NCBI GenBank assembly: GCA_021155905.1
Contig: JAJNBG010000008.1
Location: forward strand, 17,513 to 81,512
Reading direction: 5' to 3'
DNA: 64,000 bases
Origin: Bacteroidota bacterium
Lineage (GTDB): Bacteria; Bacteroidota; Bacteroidia; B-17B0; Aurantibacillaceae
The position numbers were made by a program, and so were the translations under genes. The notes under the pieces are model-generated. The model was given only the letters and a program-made list of their open reading frames with translations. It ran no database searches and was not told where the DNA came from. The stretch's first letter is position 1. Each line of letters starts with the position of its first letter. Below are positions 46,625-55,016 of this stretch, in pieces.

Positions 46625-48061
46625 ATGAAACACTATTTATGTTTATTATACGTTATAATTTGCCTGAATAGTTTTTCTCAGAAAAAATCTTTTGATGTTC
46701 AGAAAAAATACTCCGTTGACCAGATTTTAGCTGACATCGATTACACAGAGAAGTACCTGATCAAATTTCATCCGGATCCCTTCCGCTACATTTCAAGAGA
46801 CTCCCTTCACGCTTTTGTATTATACACCAAATCCAAAATTGATACGCCATTAACCGAAATGCAGGCGCGTTTTTACATCAAGCGTCTCGTAGCAAAAATA
46901 GGTTGCGGACACACCGATGTTGGCGCTTCAAAAAAATATACAAAGGCTGTGACTAAACTCAGCCGTCCGGCATTGCCACTCAATACTTTTGTAATAGACA
47001 CCAACCGGCTTTTTATTCTCAATAATCTATCTAAGGATACGACCATAAAACCCGGTGACGAAATTTTAAGCATCGATCGCCGTTCCGTTAAATCGATCCT
47101 CTCTACGATTTACTCTATTTCAACCACTGATGGCTTTAATACCACCTATAAAAAACAAGGCACAAAATACCAATGGTTCAAATACTATTATTCTTTTTGC
47201 TATGGGTTCAAGCCAAATTATTTAGTGACGTTAAAACATAAAGATCATAGTATTTCAACCTATACACTGGAGGCCATCTCTTCATTGAAAGACACATTGA
47301 TCGCTCCAAAAAAAGATACGGTGATTTGTTTGGCTAAAATCAAAACCTGCAACTATTCCATTCTCAAAGATGACAAGTCTGTGGGTGTTCTTGATATCAA
47401 TGGATTTAAAGGAAAGAACTGGCATTCCTTCTTTAGAAAATCGTTCAGGGACATTCAGAAAAAAAAAATAGAACATTTGGTGATCGACCTCAGGGATAAT
47501 GGCGGAGGGCAAATCAACGACGGGATGAATTTACTTTCCTACCTCATTGACAAAACTTTGTATTTACCATTTGACAGGAAGCCAAATTTAATGATGTTTA
47601 ATCCGAAATATAAAATGGGATTTGGCAATCGGCTTACACCATTAGCCTTCGCGCTTTTTATGCCAAAAACATTTTATTACGGACGCTTACGTTATTTTTT
47701 TATCTCTTTCTCTAAACGCAAGTATGCCTATAAAGGAAACATTTATGTGTTAGTCAACGGGAAGTCCTTTTCGATGAGTGCGGTGGCAGCCAGTTATTTA
47801 AAATACAAAGCCAATGCCGTTATTATTGGAGAAGAAACCGGAGGAAACCTTACCGGGAGTAATGCCGTAGTCAGCGGAAAAATACTTCTGCCAAATACAA
47901 AAATACAGGTTTTTATTCCCATGTATCACTTGTACCACGACATTGATGCGAAAAATGAAGGCACAGGATTAAAACCTGATTATCCTACACATTACAGTCA
48001 GGAAGACATCCTGAACGGCGTGGACATGGATCTTATTAAAGTATTTGAACTGGTAAAATAA
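46625..48061 (+). CDS. Exported S41-family peptidase
   Basis: The 478-residue protein has a signal peptide ending near FSQ. The C-terminal half shows the S41 domain: LVIDLRDNGGGQ, the nucleophile region VNGKSFSMSAVAA and GEETGGNL. The Ser in SFSMSA is the likely catalytic residue. An N-terminal helical region (about 25-140) precedes it. Unlike classical C-terminal processing peptidases, no clear PDZ motif is seen. The gene is seven bases after gldC and may share its transcript. Confidence 0.85.
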   Translation: MKHYLCLLYVIICLNSFSQKKSFDVQKKYSVDQILADIDYTEKYLIKFHPDPFRYISRDSLHAFVLYTKSKIDTPLTEMQARFYIKRLVAKIGCGHTDVGASKKYTKAVTKLSRPALPLNTFVIDTNRLFILNNLSKDTTIKPGDEILSIDRRSVKSILSTIYSISTTDGFNTTYKKQGTKYQWFKYYYSFCYGFKPNYLVTLKHKDHSISTYTLEAISSLKDTLIAPKKDTVICLAKIKTCNYSILKDDKSVGVLDINGFKGKNWHSFFRKSFRDIQKKKIEHLVIDLRDNGGGQINDGMNLLSYLIDKTLYLPFDRKPNLMMFNPKYKMGFGNRLTPLAFALFMPKTFYYGRLRYFFISFSKRKYAYKGNIYVLVNGKSFSMSAVAASYLKYKANAVIIGEETGGNLTGSNAVVSGKILLPNTKIQVFIPMYHLYHDIDAKNEGTGLKPDYPTHYSQEDILNGVDMDLIKVFELVK

Positions 48062-48304
48062 TCAGCTGATGCTATTCCGTACACGCTGGCTAAAATCCCT
48101 CAGAGCCTGGTTAAATGGTGTAGCGTGATGTTCCATTCTGTCTTTGATATAAATAGAAGCGAGGATATGCGTTAAGCATTCTCCCTCATCATCTCCTTCC
48201 ACTTCAATGACAGGTTTTTGCTCCTCCAGGATTGCGTTTTCTGCTTCCTGTAACTGAGCCAAAGAATAATTTTCAACGAGTTTTTTTATGGCTGGTATTT
48301 TCAT
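48062..48304 (-). CDS. Small conserved protein (DUF6952-like)
   Basis: The 80-residue soluble protein has the start PAIKKLVENYSLAQLQEAEN and a conserved-looking GDDEGECLTHILAS segment with a Cys. In Bacteroidota such a protein commonly sits next to a thioredoxin gene, as here. No function is established that I know of. Confidence 0.7.
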   Translation of the reverse strand: MKIPAIKKLVENYSLAQLQEAENAILEEQKPVIEVEGDDEGECLTHILASIYIKDRMEHHATPFNQALRDFSQRVRNSIS

Positions 48305-48415
48305 CTTTTACGAATTTAGTACAAATAATAATTACGAATTTATACGAATATACGAATCTGTGCTTCCTGAAAATTGTACTCCTTAGTGCACCATGATTCG
48401 TATGGATTCGTATCA
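48303..48415. repeat. Cluster of short ACGAAT repeats
   Basis: Between the two small genes, TACGAAT or TTACGAAT occurs four times in one direction (about 48309-48357) and ATTCGTAT twice in the other (48396-48413). ATACGAATC and GATTCGTAT pair as an inverted repeat. Confidence 0.5.
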
Positions 48416-48730
48416 ATTCCTTAAATCATCAATCATTTTCTGAAGGTATTCCTCTTTACTAGTTGCTGAGCCCTCCACTAAAATACCATTCTTAAAACTT
48501 GCCAGGTAAGGCAGGTTATCAACACCGGCGACGCGTCGTGCATTTTCATTTTCTTCGGCGTTTACTTCCAGGAATAAAATATCTGTATTATTTCCATCGT
48601 TGGAATGACGTTTGAATTTCGGTGAAAATAGTTTACAGGACCCACACCAGTCGGCAAAGAATTTTACTACCACCATTTTGTTTGTTTGTACCAGATATTC
48701 AAAATCTGCATCTGTGCTTATTTGGACCAT
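48413..48730 (-). CDS. Thioredoxin-family protein
   Basis: The 105-residue protein has the thioredoxin fold with the active site WCGSC in FFADWCGSCKLFSP, then VDNLPYLASFKNG with the cis-Pro. Ser-containing WCGSC differs from the usual WCGPC and may raise or lower the redox potential. It is a cytoplasmic-type redox protein without a signal peptide. It is followed by the DUF6952-like gene. Confidence 0.9.
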   Translation of the reverse strand: MVQISTDADFEYLVQTNKMVVVKFFADWCGSCKLFSPKFKRHSNDGNNTDILFLEVNAEENENARRVAGVDNLPYLASFKNGILVEGSATSKEEYLQKMIDDLRN

Positions 48731-48768
48731 GATTTTTTTATTTTAAAAGTAATACTTTATTATTCAAC

Positions 48769-51132
48769 TTAAAACGTTAATCTGTATTGAGGGATTACGA
48801 AAAACTTTAACTGGTAATCCGTTTTGATCGTCTGCGTATTCAGGTCATATTGCTCCTGGAAAATATTATCATGTTTCGTTACATTCTGGATATCAACACT
48901 CAATTCATGTGTAAAACGTTTGGTGTTTAATTTATAAGAAGGTTTCACATCGATGCGGAAATAAGGGTTGTACTGCGGCTGATAGGCCACTGATCCGTCT
49001 CTCACTTCATCCTGGTAGGCAATCGATGCAGGGATATCAATCGGCACGTAACGCTTGCCTCCCGCATACGTGCATTTTACATCAAGGGCCAGGATATGTT
49101 TTTCTTTGATCTTAAATTCTTTTCCTGCTAATGCATTCAATACATAATTTCCGTTAAAAGCCGTGTTCCGGTATACTCCATCACTTCCGGTATATTTGCT
49201 TTCAAACAAGGAAGCGGTGACCAAAAAATAATAGCCTTTACTATAAAATTTCTCCAGCGTCAATTCAATCCCATAGTTCTCTCCTGTTCCATTATTCACC
49301 AAACTATCTACATTGGGACTATTGAAATCTGCGCCCAAATTAACTGTGCTGAAATAATCTTTTTTTCTTTTTACAGGAACACGATACAGGTACTGGTAAT
49401 ACAACTCAGTTTTAATCCGCACACTGTTAAACAAATTGACATCGTAGGCTAACACCGCATGAGCTGCTTTGGTAAAATCCAGATTTCGGTTGGTCTCCAC
49501 TACTTGTCCATTCCCTAAATTAGCGGTCGCGAAATACACATACAATGGTTGAACCTGGCTGTGCAATCCTGCTCCAAAACTGAAAGATTGTTTTTTATTC
49601 AACTCATATTTCAAACCCAGGCGAGGCTCCGGAGACTGGGAATTGTTCAACAAAAGATACTGATAGGTAAAGCCGGTATTAGCAGAAAATTTTTCACTGA
49701 AATGATGTTTCCATTGAATAAACCCACGTGCCAAAACGGTTTGTCCCGTATAATTTCTTAAGGTCACAAAGCCTGTCCCGTCACTGTCAATACTATCAAT
49801 GAAAGACGTATTATACACATCAGCGTAAATACCGGCATTCACAAAATTTCGTGAATTGAATTTTTTGTTATAAGTAAAGTTGCCGGAGTAGCGGGTGGTA
49901 TAAGACGTGTTTCTGTACTCCGGCCTTATCGTCACCGGATTTGTACTTGTATCCACACGGTCTGCACGTATGCCATTATATTGTCCCGATACACCAATAT
50001 TGGTTTTAATGTAAGAGCTACCGTTGATTAAATAAGTGTGTGAAATTCCCCCGGCGCCAACGTTTGACCGAAAGTATGTATCACGACCACTATAACCATA
50101 TAAATTATTATCCTTGGATTGCTGACTTTGCAAGAGCTCCGCGTAACTCAAACCTCCAATGCCCCATACCGAAAACTTCCCGGCCTTTTTTGTAGGCAAA
50201 TCTACTTTAAACGTAAGGTCCTGGTATTGAGGGACTGCACTGCCGGTTCCAAAATCCAAACCAATGTATTTAAAAATGGATAAGGTAGAATAACGGTAAT
50301 TGATCAGAAAAGATCCGTTCTTTTTCTTTTTGCTAAAAGGTCCTTCCGCGCCTAATTCAAAGCCATTGAAACCAACCATTCCCAGGAATTCATATTTTTC
50401 ATTATTACCTGTACGCATTTTTAAATCAAACACACCAGCCGTTGCGTTTCCATAATCTGCCGGAAAAGCACCAGTCATGAAATCGGAATTATCCAGCGTA
50501 TTATTATTTAAAATACTGATGGGACCACCCGATGAACCCATGCTTCCAAAGTGATTTGGGTTAGGAATATCCAAACCATTTAAGCGCCATAAAATGCCCA
50601 GGGGTGAATTACCACGGATGATGATATCGTTCCGACTGTCGTTCGCGCCACTAACACCTGCAAAATTTGCTGCCATACGCGCAGGGTCGCCACGGCTTCC
50701 CGCATAACGGTTTGCTTCCTCTGTACTGAACACACGGGAACTTACCGTGGCCATTTTATTATTGGTTTTCGTTTTGTCAACCTCGGCAGTCACTACCACT
50801 TCTTCCGTTTGAACAGCCGATTCTTCCAACTCAATATTTAAAACTGTTTCCTTACCGGTAGTTAATACCACGATATGAGATTTTTCTTTATAGGAGATCA
50901 GTGTGATCTTCAATTGTTTTCGTCCCAACAATACATTATCAAAACGGAAAATACCATTCTCGTCCGTGGTAGTTGCTTTCAACGGTTCCGTGTTTAATAT
51001 ACTGATTACCGCCCCCGGCAAAGGACTTTGAGTCTGCTTGTCTATCACCGTTCCCCGAATGGTTTGTGTTAATTCCTGTGAATAGGTAATTTGAAAAACA
51101 AAGCAGCTTAATATAATTAAAACGTATTTCAT
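48769..51132 (-). CDS. TonB-dependent outer-membrane receptor
   Basis: The 787-residue protein has a signal peptide (ITYSQ), a carboxypeptidase-regulatory-like domain at about 25-110 (IRGTVIDKQTQSPLPGAV), the plug (with NDIIIRGNSPLGILWRLNG) and a 22-strand barrel. It has an aromatic C-terminus ending PQYRLTF. It takes up an unknown ligand using TonB energy. The upstream gene at 51133 abuts it and may be an accessory protein. No SusD-like partner is present. Confidence 0.92.
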   Translation of the reverse strand: MKYVLIILSCFVFQITYSQELTQTIRGTVIDKQTQSPLPGAVISILNTEPLKATTTDENGIFRFDNVLLGRKQLKITLISYKEKSHIVVLTTGKETVLNIELEESAVQTEEVVVTAEVDKTKTNNKMATVSSRVFSTEEANRYAGSRGDPARMAANFAGVSGANDSRNDIIIRGNSPLGILWRLNGLDIPNPNHFGSMGSSGGPISILNNNTLDNSDFMTGAFPADYGNATAGVFDLKMRTGNNEKYEFLGMVGFNGFELGAEGPFSKKKKNGSFLINYRYSTLSIFKYIGLDFGTGSAVPQYQDLTFKVDLPTKKAGKFSVWGIGGLSYAELLQSQQSKDNNLYGYSGRDTYFRSNVGAGGISHTYLINGSSYIKTNIGVSGQYNGIRADRVDTSTNPVTIRPEYRNTSYTTRYSGNFTYNKKFNSRNFVNAGIYADVYNTSFIDSIDSDGTGFVTLRNYTGQTVLARGFIQWKHHFSEKFSANTGFTYQYLLLNNSQSPEPRLGLKYELNKKQSFSFGAGLHSQVQPLYVYFATANLGNGQVVETNRNLDFTKAAHAVLAYDVNLFNSVRIKTELYYQYLYRVPVKRKKDYFSTVNLGADFNSPNVDSLVNNGTGENYGIELTLEKFYSKGYYFLVTASLFESKYTGSDGVYRNTAFNGNYVLNALAGKEFKIKEKHILALDVKCTYAGGKRYVPIDIPASIAYQDEVRDGSVAYQPQYNPYFRIDVKPSYKLNTKRFTHELSVDIQNVTKHDNIFQEQYDLNTQTIKTDYQLKFFVIPQYRLTF

Positions 51133-51597
51133 TTATCTTGGCAAATGTTTATTGATCAAACAAGGGAACTGATGCGCACATTTAGGATACTTTAAATTAT
51201 TGACCACCTGTGTCGTTTTCTTAGTAACGGTAATCTTCAGATCTTCTTTGAGCCACTCTTCTTTTAAACAATCCATTTGAAGATTATTTTCCTGCATTCC
51301 TTTTGGAATTGTTTTATAATATTTCCAGGGTTCGTATAGTGTGTAGACACCATAGGGTAATTTTTTACTCAAACAACCTTTAACATCTGTGAGAAGTGTA
51401 TCTACTTTTTGCTTATCGGAAACAGAAATTAATTTTTTATTCGCGTAAGCAACGGGAACTTCTGCTGCTTTCTTCATTTCCTCACTTGGTTTGGCGCCAC
51501 CGCAATAAGGCATGACCTGAACTAATTTTAATTTCACTTTCTTTGATTGAGAGAAAGCAAAACAGGGAATTATTAATACTATTAAAAATAACTTCAT
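51133..51597 (-). CDS. Exported protein of unknown function next to the TonB receptor
   Basis: The 154-residue protein has a signal peptide ending at CFAFSQ. The mature part contains four or more Cys (VMPYCGGAKPSEEM, VKGCLSKK, MDCLKEEW and KCAHQFPC). I do not recognise a family. Its stop touches the start of the TonB receptor, so the two are translated from one transcript. A role in handling the receptor's ligand is inference. Confidence 0.65.
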   Translation of the reverse strand: MKLFLIVLIIPCFAFSQSKKVKLKLVQVMPYCGGAKPSEEMKKAAEVPVAYANKKLISVSDKQKVDTLLTDVKGCLSKKLPYGVYTLYEPWKYYKTIPKGMQENNLQMDCLKEEWLKEDLKITVTKKTTQVVNNLKYPKCAHQFPCLINKHLPR

Positions 51598-51600
51598 ACA

Positions 51601-52284
51601 CTAAGGTGTACTGGAAGACACCGGTAAAATTTTTCCATTATAAAATACATGACCTTTGCTTGCAAACTCAAAAATGTATTCTGCCATTTGTTTGGGTGTT
51701 AAAGGTGCCTGGTAACCAGGGAATGCCTCCGCCAACATTTCAGTTTGCACGGCTCCAATCGCCAAACAATTCACGGAAATATTTTTGTCCTTTAACTCTT
51801 CAGCCAAACATTCCGTTAAACCAACAATTCCTGCTTTTGAAGAACTGTAAGCCGATAGTCCCGGAAATTTGACACTCCCCTGAAAACCTCCAATGCTACT
51901 AATGTTTACAATGTGTGATTTGGTTTCTTTACCTAACACCGGCAACAATTGTTGTGTTAGATAATAAGGGGCAAAAACGTTGACTTTATATACTTTCTCT
52001 AATTCACTATAGGCTATCTCTTCATAAGGCTTGTTGACCAATGCGCCCGCATTATGAATGATACAATCAATATGCTTCATTTCGCCTTTAATCTGATTTA
52101 CAGCTGCATCCATACTCGCCTGAGAAGACAGATCGGTGGAGATTGACTTTAAGTTAGAGTGCGCAATTTTTTCTAACGGTTTTAAATTCCTGGTCAGGCA
52201 AAAAACGGTGTGACCAGCATTTAAAAACTGTTGCGCTAATTCAAACCCAATTCCTCTGCTTGCTCCTGTAATAATTACGTTCAT
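51601..52284 (-). CDS. Short-chain dehydrogenase/reductase
   Basis: The 227-residue protein is a classical SDR: TGASRGIG at 6-13, HNAGAL, the catalytic Ser-Tyr-Lys in NISSIGGF and AYSSSKAG. The C-terminal segment is shorter than usual. The substrate is unknown. It lies three bases after mqnC in the same direction. Confidence 0.9.
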   Translation of the reverse strand: MNVIITGASRGIGFELAQQFLNAGHTVFCLTRNLKPLEKIAHSNLKSISTDLSSQASMDAAVNQIKGEMKHIDCIIHNAGALVNKPYEEIAYSELEKVYKVNVFAPYYLTQQLLPVLGKETKSHIVNISSIGGFQGSVKFPGLSAYSSSKAGIVGLTECLAEELKDKNISVNCLAIGAVQTEMLAEAFPGYQAPLTPKQMAEYIFEFASKGHVFYNGKILPVSSSTP

Positions 52285-52287
52285 ACA

Positions 52288-53415
52288 TTAATAATTTACA
52301 ACCTGCTCGATAATTTCTTTTGGCAATTCACGTTCACCATATTGCTGGTTTCTTAATTGTGGTTCAAAACCGGCTTCGCGAATGGCATCCTGTATGGTTT
52401 TGTATGTAAAACGATGCGGGGCACCTGCGGCACTCACCACATTTTCCTCGATCATGATACTGCCAAAATCATTGGCTCCGCCATGTAAACAAATTTGCGC
52501 CGTTTGTTTACCAACTGTTAACCAACTTGCCTGGATATTTTCAATATTCGGCAACATGATCCGACTTAAGGCCAGCATACGAATGTATTCATCCGCACTC
52601 ACGTTATTCGAAATTCCCTTTACCCGTTTCAATAAGGTGCCATCATCCTGGAAAGGCCATGGGATAAAGGCCAGAAAGCCTTTAGCATGAGCAGGCTTTT
52701 CAGACTGCACTTCACGTAACCATACCAAGTGTTCAAAGCGCTCGTATATTGTTTCTACATGTCCAAACATCATAGTGGCTGATGTGGTAATATTTAACTG
52801 GTGACAAGCGCGCATGACATCAAGCCACTCACGCCCTGTGCACTTACCTTTAGAAATTAAACGACGCACACGATCATTCAGGATTTCCGCTCCTGCACCC
52901 GGCAAACTATCGAGTCCGGCCTCTACCAAAGCTTTTAAAACTTCGGTATGTGTCGATTTCTCAAGCTTAGTGATATGAGCAATTTCAGGCGGCCCCAAGG
53001 AGTGTAATTTAATATCCGGAAATAATGATTTCAATTCCTTAAATAAATTCACATAAAAACTTAAGCCCAAATCAGGATGATGGCCTCCCTGCAATAGTAG
53101 CTGGTCACCTCCGTATTTAATGGTTTCTTTTATTTTGGCTTTATAGGTTTCAATATCGGTGATATAAGCATCTTTATGGCCTGGAATGCGATAGAAATTA
53201 CAGAACTTACAATTGGCAATACAAACGTTAGTAGTGTTTAAATTACGATCGATCTGCCAGGTAACTTTATTAGAATTATTTTTTTTTATATTTCTGATTT
53301 CATTTGCCACGAACATCAGTTCTGATGTCGAAGCATTCTCATACAAAAACATTCCCTCCTCGATGGATAAAAATTCGAGGTTTTGGGCGCGTTTTAAAAG
53401 TGTCTGAACGTTCAT
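52288..53415 (-). CDS. mqnC: Cyclic dehypoxanthinyl futalosine synthase MqnC
   Basis: MqnC is a radical-SAM enzyme that forms the cyclic ring of dehypoxanthinyl futalosine in the futalosine menaquinone route. The 375-residue protein has the CxxxCxxC cluster motif C65-C69-C72 in NVCIANCKFC, preceded by TWQIDRNLNTTN. GDQLLLQGGHHPDLG and SLPGAGAEILNDR follow. These details favour MqnC over its paralogue MqnE. mqnD and mqnB lie about 4 kb away. Confidence 0.9.
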   Translation of the reverse strand: MNVQTLLKRAQNLEFLSIEEGMFLYENASTSELMFVANEIRNIKKNNSNKVTWQIDRNLNTTNVCIANCKFCNFYRIPGHKDAYITDIETYKAKIKETIKYGGDQLLLQGGHHPDLGLSFYVNLFKELKSLFPDIKLHSLGPPEIAHITKLEKSTHTEVLKALVEAGLDSLPGAGAEILNDRVRRLISKGKCTGREWLDVMRACHQLNITTSATMMFGHVETIYERFEHLVWLREVQSEKPAHAKGFLAFIPWPFQDDGTLLKRVKGISNNVSADEYIRMLALSRIMLPNIENIQASWLTVGKQTAQICLHGGANDFGSIMIEENVVSAAGAPHRFTYKTIQDAIREAGFEPQLRNQQYGERELPKEIIEQVVNY

Positions 53416-53460
53416 TAAAATTAATTTTTCTTAACAAAAGTACGTTATAATTGTATAAAC

Positions 53461-53492
53461 AAAAAGCCCTTTTAACGATTTAAAAGAGCTTC
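53461..53492 (-). terminator. Terminator after the arginase-like gene
   Basis: On the minus strand AAGCTCTTTTA pairs with TAAAAGGGCTT, followed by T residues, 24 bases past the stop of the gene at 53516. Confidence 0.8.
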
Positions 53493-53515
53493 TCATTATT
53501 GAGGTTTTAGGCTTT

Positions 53516-54682
53516 TTAAGCGAGTTTTTGGTAGGTTTGCCACCAACGGTCAGGTATCTCGTTATTCACTGCCATTTCATAATCTTTATAAGAACATGGC
53601 AATAAAGTATGCCTTTCGAATTTCAAACCTTTACTTGGAGGGTACGGGATTTCCATCCACCAGCGATCACTTTTTTTACTTTTAAAAAAATTGATCTCAT
53701 ACTTTTCTTCCTGTAAAACCACATGAAATTTTACATAGTCTGGGCTTGTCCGGGAAGGATAATCACTCTTACGGTTATAAAATCCGTCCATGAAACACCA
53801 GATCATTTGTGCTGCTAAATTAACAGTCTTTCCCTGTTGATCGTATTCAGGATTGATCTCGTAAATTCCGACAGAAGACAATTTATCGTTCATCCCGGCA
53901 TAACGCATCATCTGACATGCCTCTTCCGAATAAAAACCGTTGGGTGAAGCGTTAGGGTTGGCGGGAGCATCACTATGCTTAATGGCTGTAATATCAAAAC
54001 TCAGCATATCCGCATGACGAATAATAGGCTCCGCTTCCTCAATGGCATCGCGCACCTGCCCTAAACGATAGGTATCAAAATACAATCGGTTCATCATGCT
54101 TAAACCGGTTTGATCAACCAGATAAGTCTGGTAACCGATATTGCTATAATTAAATAAGAAATTGGGCTGGTGTAATATGATTTTTCCCAAATAAGCCGTG
54201 TTGGTTGTATCTTCATCCGGGTTGCCTAAATCGAAAGTTGAATCAATGGTCGCCACGTTAATGGTTTGCTCTAATTTTTCATAACCTAAAAACTGCGCAT
54301 AGGTTAAATCCTGGCTACCACCAATGATAATCGGAATGACATTGTTGCGGATCAAATAATCCACCGTGCTTTTAACAGCATAGTAGGTATCTTCCACATC
54401 ATGACCCTGCTGGATATTTCCAAGGTCTGCAATACGTGGTCTGAAACTTCCCGGGTACAATGAATAGAAATACTCCCTTACTTTATCCGGCGCAACAGCA
54501 CATCCAATATTTCCATAGGCACGCCTGTCTTCGCAAACACCAACAATCGCCATGTCAACCTCCGTTAAATCAGGGAAATCGGAATTGGTTGTATAGGCGA
54601 CAACTGCCCTGCCAATTTGATTCTCGGAGAATGAGTCAGTTTCTAATTCTATTGGCTTAAAAAAATGCTGTATATCACTCAT
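53516..54682 (-). CDS. Arginase/formimidoylglutamase-superfamily protein with altered metal ligands
   Basis: The 388-residue protein is clearly in the arginase-agmatinase superfamily by its order of motifs, but the metal sites are changed. The usual GGxHS site is GGSQD, the usual DAHxD site is DSTFD, and the DxDxxDP site reads SFDITAIKHSDAP. Two His ligands are therefore missing. Bacteroidota carry a subgroup like this, annotated as formimidoylglutamase. It may work with a different metal set or lack hydrolase activity. It is a single gene closed by a terminator. Confidence 0.78.
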   Translation of the reverse strand: MSDIQHFFKPIELETDSFSENQIGRAVVAYTTNSDFPDLTEVDMAIVGVCEDRRAYGNIGCAVAPDKVREYFYSLYPGSFRPRIADLGNIQQGHDVEDTYYAVKSTVDYLIRNNVIPIIIGGSQDLTYAQFLGYEKLEQTINVATIDSTFDLGNPDEDTTNTAYLGKIILHQPNFLFNYSNIGYQTYLVDQTGLSMMNRLYFDTYRLGQVRDAIEEAEPIIRHADMLSFDITAIKHSDAPANPNASPNGFYSEEACQMMRYAGMNDKLSSVGIYEINPEYDQQGKTVNLAAQMIWCFMDGFYNRKSDYPSRTSPDYVKFHVVLQEEKYEINFFKSKKSDRWWMEIPYPPSKGLKFERHTLLPCSYKDYEMAVNNEIPDRWWQTYQKLA

Positions 54683-54712
54683 CGTTCATCTGTTTTTGTA
54701 ACAGATTAAATA

Positions 54713-55016
54713 TATTTATAATGAAGAGAGCAGGAATTTGTTTCAACCAAACTTATTAACCTTAACGGGTTAGTAGTTAATCAACGATTGCGTCCCTACG
54801 GGACTTAGTTTAAAATATCACCTATTCTATCATATCTAATCCCTACGGGATTTCAATACTTTTTAATACCACCAATGCCCATTTGTCCTGTAGGGACAAA
54901 ATATAATTAGATCAAAAAAAGCAGGTGTATTAAAAATCCCGTAGGGATGATATACCCTAAAAACAAACAACAAAGGGCGGACTAAAGCCCGCCCTTATAA
55001 ACAAATAAACCAATTT
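54713..55016. repeat. Intergenic region with four CCC-TACG-GGG-type palindromes
   Basis: Four short palindromes occur in a row: GTCCCTACGGGAC near 54792, AATCCCTACGGGATT near 54839, TTGTCCTGTAGGGACAA near 54887, and ATCCCGTAGGGAT near 54940. The stems differ but each remains paired. No gene is visible. A terminator for the M13 gene follows at 54972. Confidence 0.65.
54972..54997 (-). terminator. Terminator after the M13 peptidase gene
   Basis: AAGGGCGGG and CCGCCCTT pair around a short loop, followed by a weak T-containing tract on the minus strand. It lies about 20 bases past the stop at 55017. Confidence 0.75.
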
